From assembly GCA_025093555.1 (NCBI GenBank), contig JAIWNF010000005.1:682001-746000 (forward strand): a stretch of 64,000 nucleotides of DNA, given 5' to 3'. Made by a program: the position numbers and the translations under genes. The notes under the pieces are model-generated. The model was not told the origin of the DNA. It made no database searches and worked only from the letters and a program-made list of their open reading frames with translations. Shown here one piece after another: positions 1-13,671 of the stretch (its first letter is position 1; every line of letters begins with the position of its first letter). This DNA comes from Circinella umbellata. Taxonomy: Eukaryota > Mucoromycota > Mucoromycetes > Mucorales > Lichtheimiaceae.

Positions 1-116
1 TGCAGCTGCTGGTTCTGACACATTATGTCCCCAAAAAGTTGTGCCCCCAAAGTTGAATCAGATTATGGCTCTGAGGACTGGAGAGCATTTGATTACAAGA
101 TATCACTACCGTGCTA

Positions 117-658
117 TTATTGAGCTCGAACTGGAGTACTTGTTAGTGCTGTAAAGCCAATAGCCACGTCCGAAAAAAAAACGAGCGTGGTATAATCGAG
201 CACTTTCAGGGGTATCAGGGCACAAAATTCCTCGTTGAGGTCGAATCTTGACTTTGGATTTTCCCATTTCCACCGTCCCAGTAGGGATATACACTCTTTG
301 ATTTTCTGAGCCTTTTTGACACTCGCCGACAGTTGCATCGAATGTGTGTGGTCTTGTTTACCCCAGAGCTACTAGTCGACCACGTCATTGTACTTTTGGG
401 GTAAAATGATTTTGTGGGAGGAATGTCATTGAATGGCGAGACCAGTGTGTTGATGAACTCCCAATCTTATAATCGTGCCACACTTAACGTCGCGGTGGAT
501 TGCAAACGTCCTCCTACCCGGGAAATGTAAAAAAAAAAAAATCCGCCAGGTAACACGTTCAGTGCTTTGACAAGTTCAAAATCATCCCATCCAGGTATCA
601 TCTTGTACATTTTCGGATTGGAATCTGGTAAGAAGATAATACAATGGGTTCCGTCCAT
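117..658 (-). pseudogene. Decayed coding remnant, family not recognised
   Basis: The minus strand reads as protein-like sequence in two frames. From 658 a frame starting MDGTHCIIFLPDSNP runs to an in-frame TAA at 467-469. It stays open beyond that stop, with DWEFINTLVSPFND directly after it, to about 350. Near 340-350 the sense moves to another frame, beginning QLSASVKKAQKIKECISLLG and running to the stop at 117. One internal stop plus one frameshift in a stretch more GC-rich than the DNA beside it indicates a broken gene, not chance open frames. There is no recognisable catalytic motif, and I do not know the family. It could be a dead transposon-borne gene, since the segment at 47-78 resembles sequence next to the inverted-repeat element near 20.9 kb. 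Function unknown. Confidence 0.45.
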
Positions 659-786
659 GCATCACAAATGCAGAACGATGAAGAAAACTTGGTATTGTCG
701 TCAGGAACATCGTCATTATTATCGGCTGTATGATTGCTTAGTGCTGTGCAGCAGAGTTCTAAACAAAAATAATATTTACTAACCAA

Positions 787-3700
787 ATCTAATACGTGTT
801 TATGTTATTGTTAACATACTATATAAAACTTACATATCAGACAGAAATGTTGCTTTGTAATCTGAGAGGGTTCTTAGTAGACAGAGCCGGATTGGACTCG
901 TAATCCGTAATGTAAAAAGTCATTTAATGAAAAAATGTGTGTTATTTACTAGATGTCACAACAATAAAGTTATTTTTTTTTCATATAAAAGGTGTTTTAT
1001 AAGATTGTGTAAATAATGGTGGTCGAGATTCTTAAAGAATGTAAAGCATTGGCAATGGGAGGTGTGTTTTTCACAATTTGTTATTTGTGTCATGAAAACA
1101 TAAATGATAATAAACTATGTAAAGCAAACAAAGAAATAAAATTAGTTATTTAAAACGATCTTATTTTATTTTAAAGCCTTTCTCTTTCTTCTCCTTTTTT
1201 TTAAAGCTCTTCCCCCCAAGAAAATGAACTTGAAGAATTAATTACATTACCTCCACCACTTGATACTCTATGAAAATCAATACCTGTATATCTATATATT
1301 AACAATGAAAAGTACCAGGTGTAAAAACACAAGTTTTATTTAATATGAAATAATACAGTCTACGTATGATAAAACGTATGTATCTAAACATGAATTTATA
1401 TAAAATATAATATATGAAGCATATTGTATAGAATTTGATAAGTTATGGTTTAATTATATAATAAAAATTCTTAATATGCTGATTTGATTATATAACAGTA
1501 TGATGATGATAATAAATTTGATAGTGATATTCTGTATATTCAATATGTAGGAAAAGAACAAAACATTTTTTAAAAGAAATTATAGAAATAGATTATAGTA
1601 AAATTTTGGAGCTTTTACCTATAATAAGAGCTGGAGTTTAGATATCAAATATAGAATATGTGTTGTTCCTTGTTTGTTAAAAGACATATAGAAAATTATA
1701 AGAAATACTATTTTCCTTGGTTCAGTGTCTATCTGATGACTTCAATTTCTACTTAACTTAGTAGGCATAATGAACGCGACTCAAAAAAACAAGAGGCTAC
1801 CAAAGGAACTGTACGTATTAGAGCAATAGACATACGTGCAAAATAAGTATAAGAGAGTTGTGGGAAGAAGTGTGTTTGTAGTATTTTTATTAAAGTCATA
1901 TATCATATATATTAATACTTTTTTTATGTCGATTAATTTACGAGGATAATATATTATTTAATTCGGTGTTACCAGTTATAATCGATTTATACTATGATAA
2001 TTATTCTTTCTATATTCTACAACTTAGACAGTACGTAGTACGTACGCGGTATTCTATTCACAAAACGAGGTACATACTCAATAGTTTTCTATGAATATTA
2101 ATTGAGTTACAAAGCTAATTAGAAAAATGACATTGAAGTGAATTACGTAGCACTATATTGTTATTAGTGGTTTTTTGAAAGAACTGTATGAGCTGTACAT
2201 ATTGTTACATAAGATGTTATTTGCTAATTATTTTGTATTGTTATCTTAAACAGTATATTACTTATGCAATAAAAAAAGAGGGGGGGGCTAAAAGTGGGAA
2301 ATCGATTTGTAGTGAAATGAACATTTAGTAAGCTGTAGTATACATCAAGAAATAAGGTTCTCCGGAGAATAATGGGGTTTCTGAAGGAATCGCCTAAATA
2401 GGTAAGTCTATCTAAAGCCAAACTTCTTTAAGCTTTATGATACGATATATATAAGTATGCTAACTAAAAAATGGTACATTGAACATATTTAATCTTGAAG
2501 TATTATTATCAAAAATCAGAATCGAAAAAAGCAGCTTTTATATCTGTTATTGATCACAGCACATCAGTACTATTGACATCTTTGCTTATCATTTGATTTT
2601 CCTGGTGAAGAAATATTGTAACAAATTTCTTATGGTATATAAATACCCAATATAGCTGGTTATATATATCAGTTTGATTAGAAATTATTTTTCCTTTTTC
2701 ATTTTGAAACTAACAGTGAACTCAAAAAACATGTCAAACCCACATAGTAATATAAACCTGTGGAGTGACAATTTAACTGGCTATATAAAAAAATCACATG
2801 AATATTTTTATTTAAACAGCATTTAGGGTAGTAACGTAGAAGTTGTAAATTGTAACTCCTTTAAATTAAGAACATGAACATATGTGGTGTATATCCTAGA
2901 TAACATTTAGTAACTATGTAACGATATTTGTTATTAAAAAATAATACGTAATAAATGACCAATGTATCTTTATCTTTTCAATATGTAACAAATATAATTT
3001 TATTTAAATGACTGGTAACAGTAATCGATTAATTAGTGGGGCAGTATTTCGATTTAAGCATTTCTTGGTACTGTATACACATATCTAATTTTACACAAAT
3101 TTGTTAGCTGATTTTAATAATAATAAAAAAAAACAATAATATACATGTGCTGTCAACAGATCACCGCTTACTCACAGCAAAAATTAAAACAGTGTTATTT
3201 TTCTTCTTAATTGGGATATAAATATATACCAAGGAACAAAAAAAGGGGTAGGAGTGCTTAAAGGATTTTTAAAAAGGAGGGAAATGATAATAAAGGGAGA
3301 CAGAGAGGGAGTTGTTTATAAAAAAACAAATAATATGTTTAAAAAACAGAGGTGTTTATTATTATGATTATTATTTTGGGGGGGATAAGAAGAAAATAGA
3401 AAGGACGATCCAACGTTTACAATAATTGCTTTACGTCGTACAAGAACACATTTTTACAAAAAAAAACCTCATGTTTCCATAGCAAAAAGTCATATATGGA
3501 CTAAATCTATTTTCAATTGTCACAGCAACCAAAAAAAAAATTGCTTTGAGTGGCTCTCTCAAGTCGCTTTCACTCTTTTGATTATCATACACATTCTTTC
3601 TTCCTTTCCTTTAAAACACACACGCACATACATATATTCAAAGTATTATACATATAATACTACCCGACTGCAGCTTTTTACACTCAAAATATAAAAAAAA

Positions 3701-4017
3701 AGACTGTTAATTTTCTGTCCTTTCCTTTAACCTTTTCTTTCCTCCTCCCCCCTCCCTTCCACACCTTTTTTCCCCTTTCTCTTTATTTTTTATTTTTTAT
3801 TTTTTGCACAGCGAGTTGAATAGTAGGACGAAACCTTTTTTTTTTTTTTGACAAGTCTTCATTTTACTGTGCACTACATTCCTTTATTATTATTTTATTA
3901 TTCTCTTTCTACATTGAAGACAACTTCAATTAATTTCACTCCATTCATTATATATATATATATATATTATAATTACTATTATTTTTGTTTTATTTTATTG
4001 ATTTTTTGTAACAATTG
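787..4017. other. AT-rich intergenic DNA; 5' region of the Num1-like gene
   Basis: No convincing gene is visible on either strand. The sequence is mostly A/T with homopolymer runs. From about 3540 to 3790 it becomes rich in C/T tracts (for example 3719-3782). A (TA)n run lies at 3951-3967, just ahead of the Num1-like start codon. This resembles the promoter and 5' leader style of other genes in the window, so 3540-4017 probably holds the promoter; no specific factor site can be named. Confidence 0.6.
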
Positions 4018-7000
4018 ATGACTCCAATCCCAAAACCTTCATTATCAACACCAGCGACATCAGGTCTTACTTCATCCCTTGTGCTTCCAACACCATCCAC
4101 TTCAACTTCAACAAACTCAACTCGACAAGTCGTTGAACGACAGATAGCCGAACACGAAAAATTATTACAAGAGTCCAATAGTGGAATAGGAAAAAACGTA
4201 TTGATCAGACAAATCAAACAACTTAAAGATAAACTCAAAGAAATGGATCATTTACAACAACAACAACAGCAGCAAAAACCCCAGTTACGCCGTCAAGCTT
4301 TGGGATCCACTTCAACATCTATGGATGATACACCTCCAGGAGGTTTAGATAAACTACGTAGTTTAGAACGCGATGTATCAAGCTATCGATCACCTAGAGT
4401 AAGTTTTCTCTATCATATACATATATAATTTAACTATATACCCTTGACCTCTTTAATCTTTTTTTCTCGCTCCCATCCCCTTCTTTTATCCCAATCGCCC
4501 CTTAAAAACTTGGGTCTTTTTTTTTTTACTTTCATACATTATTAATATATATATATATTGGTTCCCCTTATAATAATGTACAATTAGTTGCTTGGTAATC
4601 ATCCGATGCCTAGTCCATCCAATTCAGGTCTTGACTCTTCATCATTATTACCACTTCCTCCACCACCAACTGGTTCAACACCAACGAAACGCCGTTCTAA
4701 AGTACCCAATGCAGATCGTCGCAACACAGATATTGAGTTTGCAACTGAAATCGGTCAGGGATTATTGTTGGAAGTACGAAAAATGCAAGCATTATTACAA
4801 GAAAAAGAGGAACAATTAAATCAACTAGAAATTCAAAAAGCTGATATGGAACGTGCAGCAGAAGCAATGGCAAAACAACTAAGACAACGTGAAGAAAGTG
4901 AAGGTAAATACGCAAAATAAACAAAAAAAAAGCAGTAACAAAAAAAAAGTATACATGGTGAATGATCTTATGAATGATGATTTTCTAACATAAAAATGAG
5001 GGGGTTATTCTTGCATCATGAAACGGTAAATGAATTATGATTATTTTTTGGGGGGTGGGGTTATACTTTATTTTGATCTGTATTTAAAGAACGATTAAAG
5101 GAAGACACGTGGAACCTTGAATTGGCAAAACAAGAGCTTACCATTAGTGTCACCGAACTACAACAAAACTTACACAAGTCAAGTACCGAACAAAACCGAT
5201 TAACGAAACAGGCCAATGATTTACGGTCAGAAATTGAAAAACTTCGTTCAAGTGAGGAGAAATTACAATCGATTGTGGAAACTATGAAACAACGACATGA
5301 ACAGGACATGTCATCCATTCGTCGACACGCTGCTGGTTTACAACGTGAAAAGTTGGAACAAAAAAAACACATTGACACCTTAACGTCTGAATTAGCTATT
5401 GCTAAAGCTCAACAACGAATTGCTAAGCGTAGTTTTTCGGATATACATGATTCGGCAAAAAACAAAAAGACAGACCTACTGGATATAGGGTCTTCTGGAG
5501 ATGGATCGGGAACCGATCATGAAGGACAAAGTTCAAAAGAATCACCACCTGGATCACCCAAACAACAACCTACACGTAATCAACAATTAGAAGTCGAAAC
5601 ACTTAAAACATCTTTGGCACATGCTCATCGTATGGTTTCTAATTTGCGCAGCAATTTACATCGTGAAAAAACCGAGAAATTCGAATTTAAGAAACTCTTG
5701 GCTGAATCACAAGAGACTATCGAACAATTGCAGAATGAACCACGCATGTGGGAGGATGCATCGACACGTAGTGCGGCCGATGTGAAACGATCGCACAAGG
5801 CCAGTGGAGGAAGTGGTAATGGCAAACGTCGAAAGGGTAGTACAAGACGTAAGCGCGTGGGCAGTCGGACACCAAAGGCAGGAGAACAGCAGGAGAATAT
5901 TGACGATATCGAAGAAGTAGTTGATTCATTTACGGATGTAGAAGAAGAGTCGAGCGTTTCTTCTGATGAGGAGGAAATGTTAGAACGTCGTTTGATGCAG
6001 AATGATATTTCTACTGCGGGATTCACGTCATTATCAACGGAATTGGCTTCAACACCAAAGGAAATGACATTGGGTGATCAGTTATCGATGGCCCTGTCAT
6101 CTTCATCACTACCACAGTCTGTACCACCACGTTCATATGTTGACACGGGAACACAGACGGAATTGGAAATTGATAACAGACAAGTTCAAACCGAGACGCC
6201 AGAAGTAAAGAGTACAGAAACCAGAGCAACTTCTCCTATAACCACTGATGCAGCAATCGGAACTATGGCAACTTTCCCTGCAACAACTGATCCAGCAACT
6301 GTAACAACAGAAATTAAGGAAACTTCTTATATAGCGAATGATGAACCAATTGCAGCAACAGTACCGGTAGAACAAGAAAAGAATATCGCAACTACATCAG
6401 AAATCAACAATAATGGCAACATTACAGTTAGAACATCTGAATTACAACGAGTTGATATGCCCAGTATGAGTGCAACACCAGTGGAGCAACGTACTCAACA
6501 TGTTCAAAGCGAATCAGTATCTGTTCCTGTGGATGCTGGAGTTACTGTGGATATAATTCAACCACAACAACCACAACAGTTAGAGGAAGTTGTCAGCAAG
6601 AAAGAAACGGATACAGTTGCTACTCAAACAAATTCCGCTACTATGGTATCGGTTGCAACAGGCTCTGATTCAGCTATCTGGAATGATTCCACACCTACCG
6701 TTGAATCATCAACATCCAGAGCGGGATCTACTGTTCCTGCTGTTGGCACCGCCGTCGCTACCACCGCTACTGCTACTGCTGCGGCTGCTGCGGCCATCGC
6801 TGCTACACAAGACCTTGCTGTCGGTAGTAGTGCACAAACCACAACCGAAGTGTACGGAAATTTAACGAACGCAGCTATCAAAAATGATATCCATCAAGAT
6901 GCAGCACACACCATGACCGCCACCCCCACTTTGGATCATATGTCGCAGCAACAACAATCTATCACAAGGGACATTTCAACTGGAACCTTACCTACAACAT

Positions 7001-9238
7001 CAAATTATGCATCGGATATGTCGAATCAAACATTGGAACCAACAGGAGTTGAAAATAAAATATCTCGAGACGACACGCATGATCAACAACATGTGGATTC
7101 TTCAACAAGTGCTTGGGCAAAGGAAGCTGAACTTGCATTTGATAGTGCACCTTCCTCGCGCTTCAGCAAATCACTGATGGGTCCTGGCGACAAGAGCAAC
7201 AATAATGATACTAACTTTTCTCATGTTTCTTCCGTACAAAAACATGTTTATGATACTGCTACTACACCCGATTCAACAACACACATGACTTCTGCCTTTG
7301 GCGAAGCTCCAACGGCAACGGAGTATTCAGCTCAACCACAATATCAAAATGGATCGATGGAAAGTACAGTTGCTACTGGTGATCAACAATCATCAAGTGT
7401 CGAAGCTATCAGTGGAAATGTGTATAATAATGAAAACGGTGAAAATAAGAAACATAATGTACTCTCTTCCGACTATGGTATATTATCATCACAAGTACCA
7501 AGTATTGCAAAGAATGGAGCATCAAGTGATACAAACAATAACATCATCACCAATAACCACAATAACATGGCTACAGATTCATCGAACGTTAAACATCATG
7601 ATGACACACGTCATGCACCTCAATGGATTGCGAATGGATCATTAGAAGTTCCGTTAAACACTTCTACTTCCACCACTACTGCTATTAACAGCTCAGCAAC
7701 AAATGAGGAGATTGATGGTCAAGAGCCCAAGACATTGACACAAACTGAGGCAGACGCCATGGTTGCACGCGCTGTTGAAGCTGCTCTTAACGCATATCGC
7801 AAGCAAGAGAAAACAGCTACTAGTCATCAAGAAATACGTTCAGTCCATCCTACTGTTGATAATGATGGTCATATTGAAACTTCATCAACTCTTGGTGTAC
7901 CTCTTCCTACGGCCATTGTTGTTGATGATACCAACAATAACAACATGAACACTAGTGAAAATAGTGGTAGTAGTCAAGTATTAGAGGGCCAACCACCAGG
8001 AAGACCTACTAGTCAACCACCTTCTACATTATTATCCAAGGCTGCAGCACGAGCAATTTCTGTATCCAGTCATAGTAAGATTGCACCACTTGAACAACCT
8101 TCTTTTAATAATGAAGAATATGGCACAGCTTATGTCAACCCATATACAATGACTTACACTAGCCGACGCCGAGAGTCAGGTAGTGTTTCAAGTGTATCTA
8201 CTAGCAACACAACAACAGATCGTCGACCTTCCATTACATCCTCGCAATTAGATGCAGCAGCACGTGGAGCTAATGGTATTTCAGATCCAAATGCAATTGC
8301 TTTGATCACTCAAACTATGATTGGTGATTGGTTATATAAATATACCCGTAAGACTGTTGGTAATGGACTTTCAGAACGTCGTCATAAACGATTCTTTTGG
8401 ATTCATCCATATACTCGTACATTGTATTGGAGTGCTTCTGCTCCTGGAGTAGATGGAAGAGAATCAAAAGCAAAGAGCGGTAAGTTTTATCTTTTTATTT
8501 TAAAAAAGAAAATGAATAAAATGACATAATGAAGTGTATACAAGAATTGAAACTTTTGATTCGAAACAAAAACTCATATGTATATAAATATTATTACTCT
8601 TGACATTCAAATACAGCATTTATTGAAGATGTATCTGCCATACCCGATCTTACTCCAAATCCTCCTGGATTACCACAAGTAAGCTTATTGATTCGAACAC
8701 CAGGAAGACAAATCAAGATTACTGCACCCGATACGTCAAGTCATAATGTCTGGTATGAGGTAAAGTATATTTTTTATTATTTCTCTCTTTCCCCCCCCCC
8801 TTTCTCTCCCTTCTTTTTATTTTCCTTTTTCGTATACCGTTCTTTACCAGACGAGAAATTAATTCAAAGCTTTTATACATAAATGTATAATAGTCATTAT
8901 CCTATCTTTTAGCACGTGCAAATGATGGGGATGGAACACCCAAGAAAAGTATTGATCGACGCGATATAACTGAATCTGTATCCACAAGTGCTGTCTCTAT
9001 TCTTAAAAAGCCAAGTTTTCAACGATTACGACCTGTTCGTTCCATTAGTTCTATAGCTGGAAGTACGAGAAGTATATCAAATCGTAGTCGAATTGAAGAT
9101 GATGATGATGAAGGACTTGAGGACGTAAGAATGTGTTGTAATGGAAAACATCATGTTTCAAAACTTGAAAAAGATAATCACCAGCATCCCTCTCCTCATT
9201 ATCGTACTCATACTAAAAGATCACAACTTTCTTCATAA
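4018..9238 (+). CDS. NUM1: Num1/ApsA-type cortical anchor with C-terminal PH domain
   Basis: Five exons join in frame: 4018-4398, 4588-4903, 5090-8479, 8617-8759 and 8894-9238, giving 1,524 residues. All introns are GT-AG. The N-terminal third has coiled-coil stretches (about residues 40-85, 160-200 and 235-320). A long Ser/Thr/Gln/Asn-rich low-complexity middle follows. A pleckstrin-homology domain of the Num1/ApsA/Mcp5 type lies at about 1309-1410, with a start around IGDWLYKYTRK, the basic RRHKRFFW, and an end at WYESLSYLLARAND. In yeasts and Aspergillus this family sits at the cell cortex through the PH domain, anchors dynein and mitochondria, and positions nuclei; that role is inferred here. 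The last intron was set by continuing the PH helix: the acceptor at 8892-8893 keeps SLSYLLA in frame, whereas the downstream AG at 8911 does not. The ATG at 4018 is the first in its frame. The tail after the PH domain is Ser/Arg-rich and ends at 9238. Confidence 0.9.
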
Positions 9239-9563
9239 TTTTAATTTTTTGTTCCTATAAATTTTATTTTTCTCACTCTCTATCTCACTCCCATCCACAT
9301 ACTCCCGTAAAGAATCACTTCACACTTTCCATCTTTTTATTATTATTATTATCATTAGTATCATTATTATTATTAGTATTTTCATGATTATATGAGAACA
9401 GAAAAAAAACTCATATATTACATATTTTTACACAACCACGCAAAAGAAAAAAAAACCTCTCCTTTTTGAACAACAATCACACATACATATATATATATAT
9501 ATATAAAAGAATTATTATTTGCATCATTAAAATCCAAATTACGTACGTATTTTTAATTATACA
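9239..9563. other. Convergent 3' intergenic spacer
   Basis: This separates the tail-to-tail Num1-like and NPR3 genes. It holds C/T-rich and ATT-repeat low-complexity DNA, a (TA)n run at about 9488-9504 and an ACGTACGT motif at 9541. Polyadenylation for both genes must lie here; no other feature is visible. Confidence 0.6.
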
Positions 9564-12131
9564 CTAAAAATGATATACATGTACAATGCTATCTCTATAG
9601 TATTTCAAGACGAGACTAAGTTGTCTTCTTGACACACCTTCTCTATACATGATTTCTTCAATATGATGTTTTCCATCCATATATGGAGTTAATCTAATTT
9701 TTTTTTAAAAAAATTTAGTTTCTCTCTCTTTTTTTTTGTAGTGGTGACACAAAGTTAAAATTAAATAAAGTTTAGAGAGTTTATTTACCTTTCAAACAAA
9801 TCAGCAATTTCTTTAGGTACTTTATCATGTACAAGTCGTTTAAAACGATTCCTTGCTGATTCAATAAGTATTCCATTACTGGTTTGACCAGGGCTTGATG
9901 AAATGGTTGCATTATCTGCCATTGGGGTATTGGCAGGTGGAGATGCATTTATAAGAGGCGCACTATTACTATTACCATTTGAACTTCTTCTGCTTAATGA
10001 GTTATCATCTTGATCATCATCGAATAAGCTTGTACTAATGGGTGCCATCAGGACCAAAAACATATGTAATTGAATGACTAGATCTTTGCGAACCAAATAA
10101 GTAATAGCTTCAAGATATTGGTTTCGAAATTCCTTGGGTGCAATCATATGTAATGGTTTTGCAATAGATAATTGTGATAATAATCGTGGTAAATCAAGAT
10201 TTGGAATAGCTATATGCATTTTGAAATCGGCATTAAGACTCTTTAAACTAATAATATATATATAAGAGAGAATGAAAGATCGATGTTAATAATTTTTCTT
10301 TCCATATATATACATAATAGTTAAAAGAAAATCAATTAAGCTGGGAAAGAGAAGAATTTAATGATACTTTACTCATCAAGTTTTGCTTGTGGAGAGACAA
10401 CATAGATATTACGTGCATGAATGGTATGAATTAATTTAGCTTTTCGCCAGTAAATTAAATGAGCAGCCAGTCGGTATATTTGAGCAAGGGAACAATCAAG
10501 TAAAAGATGTAATTCTTGTAAACTATTTAAAGTTTATATGTGTATCATATATGAATCAGGTTTATATATTAGCTGTTATTGCCATCCTTTTTTTTGTCCT
10601 CTGTTTTCTGTTTTTTTTTTATTGGATAATAATAATTTTACCTTTGAGTGGGTGTTAAAATCTGAACAAGTTGAACTAAAGTAGGACTTGCATCCAATGG
10701 CATATTTTTCAACACTTCTTCTGGGTCTTCTAATAACAACAACGTATGGTATGGACAGATGGTTGGATAATTATCATATTCATAACCAGACATACCATAT
10801 ATATCCATCAGGGACGCATAATAATAATCTTGTGTTCTTGCCAGAGGTAAACCCATACCAGCATCTGCAGGTGTTACACCCACTGTTTCACCAAAAACAG
10901 GTATTTGAAGTGACAAGTCAATGAAATCATTGATAATAATATGTGCAATATTATTCGTCGATATAGCTTCATAGATTTGTTTGATATCTCTCGCCAAAGA
11001 GGATTCAAGTAAAATGGTCTGCATGACTTGTTCATATGGAGTACCCTTGTTCATTGCATCATCTCTGATAGCTAGAATTTTTTCAAATTCATCTTGAATA
11101 TATCCACATCGAAGTTGTTCATATTGTAAAGCAGCAGCATAACGTTGTATAACATGAGAATAAATCATATCGGTACGTGCATTCAATTCAAGATCAGGAG
11201 GTGACATAACAAATACGACATGAAATAATGTCATATGAGTAGTACCATTGTTTTTATTATTGTTGCTTTTGTTTTTATCTTTGTCTTCATTCGCTTGTTG
11301 CTTTTTCTTTGATTTTGTTGTTATTGATGTCGTATTATTATTATTATTATTATTTGTATTATCGTCGTTGTTATGGTTACTATCAATGTGATTATGAGTA
11401 TTATTATCGTTATTATCGAAACTATGATCACCCTCTATTCCATCTGCTAAAGTACTCGCTGTTCCTTTGTTACTGCGATTACAATCGTTGAATTCATCGA
11501 TATTTTTATTATTAGCATTATTAATATTACCGCCATAATTATCTTCTTCATCAGTTGTTTCTTCATTTGTTTCTTCATCTTCTTCTTCCTCTTCTTCTCG
11601 ATCATCGTCTTCTTCATCTGTATCTTCTTCTTGCATTGAAGCTAAACTAACTGGATGTCCAACAAAAGTAAGATCATCAACACTAAGCTGAAATTTACGA
11701 TCGCATAATTCAAGTCGTGGTGCAAGTGCATCTGCAAGAAATGATACATCAATATCAAAAATACTATCACGACCTGCAAATAAATCTTCTTTCTTTTGTT
11801 GCTGCTGCTGCTGTTGTTGTTGTTGCGACTGCTGTTGCTGTTGCTGTTGCTGCTGTTGATCTAAACTAGCATCGTCATTGGATTTACGTAACGATTGTGA
11901 TGCATTAGGTGGAAGTCGATCCGTTGCTGCTGCTGTTGTAGTAGACGATTCGGCGTGTTTTTTGAAGGTCGTTGTTTTTGTTGTATTATTTTTATTTTTC
12001 GAATATAAGGTTGTTGCGCTAATGTCTTCATAGTAAGATTCAGGTCGTTGTGGATTACGAGGATAACTAAACATAAAATGGTGGCCTCGAGTGGAATTTA
12101 CCACTAGTACAATGGCCAACAATGAATTCAT
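9564..12131 (-). CDS. NPR3: Nitrogen permease regulator 3 (SEACIT/GATOR1 subunit)
   Basis: Four exons on the minus strand: 12131-10642, 10522-10373, 10247-9789 and 9693-9564, giving 742 residues. The N terminus (LLAIVLVVNSTRG followed by FMFSYPRNPQ) is the typical Npr3 longin-like opening. The C terminus contains the conserved segment DGKHHIEEIMYREGVSR in the small last exon. Family knowledge: Npr3 with Npr2 and Iml1 forms the GTPase-activating complex that inhibits TORC1 when amino acids are scarce, at the vacuole. Residues about 75-300 are a low-complexity insert of poly-Gln, Glu/Asp and poly-Asn coded by trinucleotide runs, so the protein is longer than animal NPRL3. The start is placed at the ATG of MNSLLAIV. 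The frame is open eight codons further up (to 12155) and an AG lies beyond that, so a short upstream coding exon is possible. Confidence 0.9.
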
Positions 12132-12877
12132 GAAACATAAAGAGGAAGGAACCACGAAAGTTGCTTATGGTTAAAAAAGAGAGAGAGAGAGAGAGAGAGA
12201 GAAAGGGTCAGCTTATGCGGAAATTGGATTTTTTTTTTTTGTCAGGCAACTTACATATAATAGTTATTATTATGTGATACTTTTTCTAAGAAACCAGTTT
12301 ATATTGAGGTGCCTAAAGAAATATGTATCATACTTAATCTAAAACAGATTCCTTTCTTACTTGTCGAAGTTAATAAACTAAACCACGACTATGACTATTT
12401 ATAATAATAATAATTAATCTTAATACAGTAAACTGTTTCCTTATAAAATATTATATATAGAGAAAGCGATCATGTGTATATATGTTAAAAATTGTTTGTT
12501 CTATTTAACGTCTCCGATGAGCACAATTTTAGGTCTGATATATCAAACAGTATTAAGGTTATTTGTTAGAGACGTGCGACAAAAAGCAGGTAAAATGAAA
12601 AAAAAACACTGTTGTTGACACAGGGAAAAGATAGAAGAAAAATTAAAAGGTACAAAAAGTAAATGTTCATATATATTTTAATAATATGCTTACGGTGCTA
12701 TTGAAGAGAAAGAGGTCTGTGTAGCTGATGGGCTCATCTTTTATATAAAACCATACCTAAGCTCTGTGTAGTTATAGCGTGGCGTACCTAGTCTGGTTCA
12801 GGGAAAGGAAGTTGAGTTCATATTAAAAAAGCTTTATCGAGTTTTGGATCCATGTATTGCTGATAATTTGATCCTGC

Positions 12878-12960
12878 ATGTTAGCCAAAAAAAAAAAATG
12901 TGGCCCAAAGAAAAATGTTGTCCAAAATGTTAGCCAAAAAAAATGTAAGCCAAAAAAATG
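12878..12960. repeat. Degenerate tandem repeat, unit like (G)CCAAAAAAAATG
   Basis: Five imperfect units follow each other: CC(A)n followed by ATG, separated by TTAG, TGG, TTGT and TAAG. Unit length varies from about 12 to 20 bp. No coding or structural role is evident. Confidence 0.6.
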
Positions 12961-13094
12961 GGCGAGCTAACATTTTTTCACAGCAAGCATTTTTTTTCTC
13001 TAATATTTTGATGCGTAATAAAAAGATTCGAATAGTTATTTTTTTTATGACTACTTGTTTTAATATCAAATATGGAAGTTTGTGTGCAAAAATT

Positions 13095-13130
13095 GGTTCT
13101 GGGTGTTCTGGGTGTTCTGGGTGTTCTGGA
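13095..13130. repeat. 9-bp tandem repeat (GGGTGTTCT)n
   Basis: Three perfect head-to-tail copies of GGGTGTTCT with partial copies at both sides. The period of nine gives a Cys-Ser-Gly run in one frame, but nothing suggests that frame is translated. Confidence 0.8.
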
Positions 13131-13671
13131 AATTGTAGATGTTCAGAAAATGGCCCACATAAAAACGTTTGTATAATAGTTGTAGCAGCAATAATTTATG
13201 AATCAATAATATTGGAAGTGTCAAAAAAAAAAAAAAAGGTTAAACAGCCTTATCAAAGAGAAAGACAAAAAGCTTGATGGATTACGTAAAAAAAATTGAA
13301 GTCATGAGAAGATATACATGTTTGATCACTGATTGAAAGTGTGCTAATATTGTTCAGTTTGGGCTCTTTTAATACTTATGATGTTTGATTATCTTCCGTG
13401 CACGCCGTTAGATCTCCTTTCATGCAGCAGGTGTTTTTTTGGTTTTGGTTTTCTCATTATCTTTTGTACGTAATCAATACTATGCATATACCTGCCTACC
13501 TCTAAATTACTTATTGGTAAAGTCTTTTCTGTTTTTTTAAAAAAAAAAACATGGTTACATTGTTGATATATCTAATAACCTAGTATTATTATTATACCTA
13601 TTATATGTAGTAATAAGAATGTGCTGCACTTTCACTTGATTTAATATATTTACATCAACTTAAATTTACAG

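Larger units (their letters stand above)
12132..13671. other. Intergenic region with simple and tandem repeats
   Basis: No gene is supported. It contains a (GA)n run at 12178-12203, which would lie in the NPR3 leader or promoter, long A/T tracts and two short tandem arrays listed separately. The open frame at 12900-13277 is made by those repeats and has no protein-like character. Confidence 0.55.

Noticed and set aside
9120..9140. Extra intron in the last Num1-like exon (GACGTAAGAATG)
   Set aside because: The donor-like GTAAGA is present, but the frame stays open to a normal stop at 9238 and no acceptor gives a better end.
12900..13277. 125-codon open frame as a gene
   Set aside because: It is created by the CCAAAAAAAATG and GGGTGTTCT tandem repeats and poly-A runs, with no protein-like segment or splice context.
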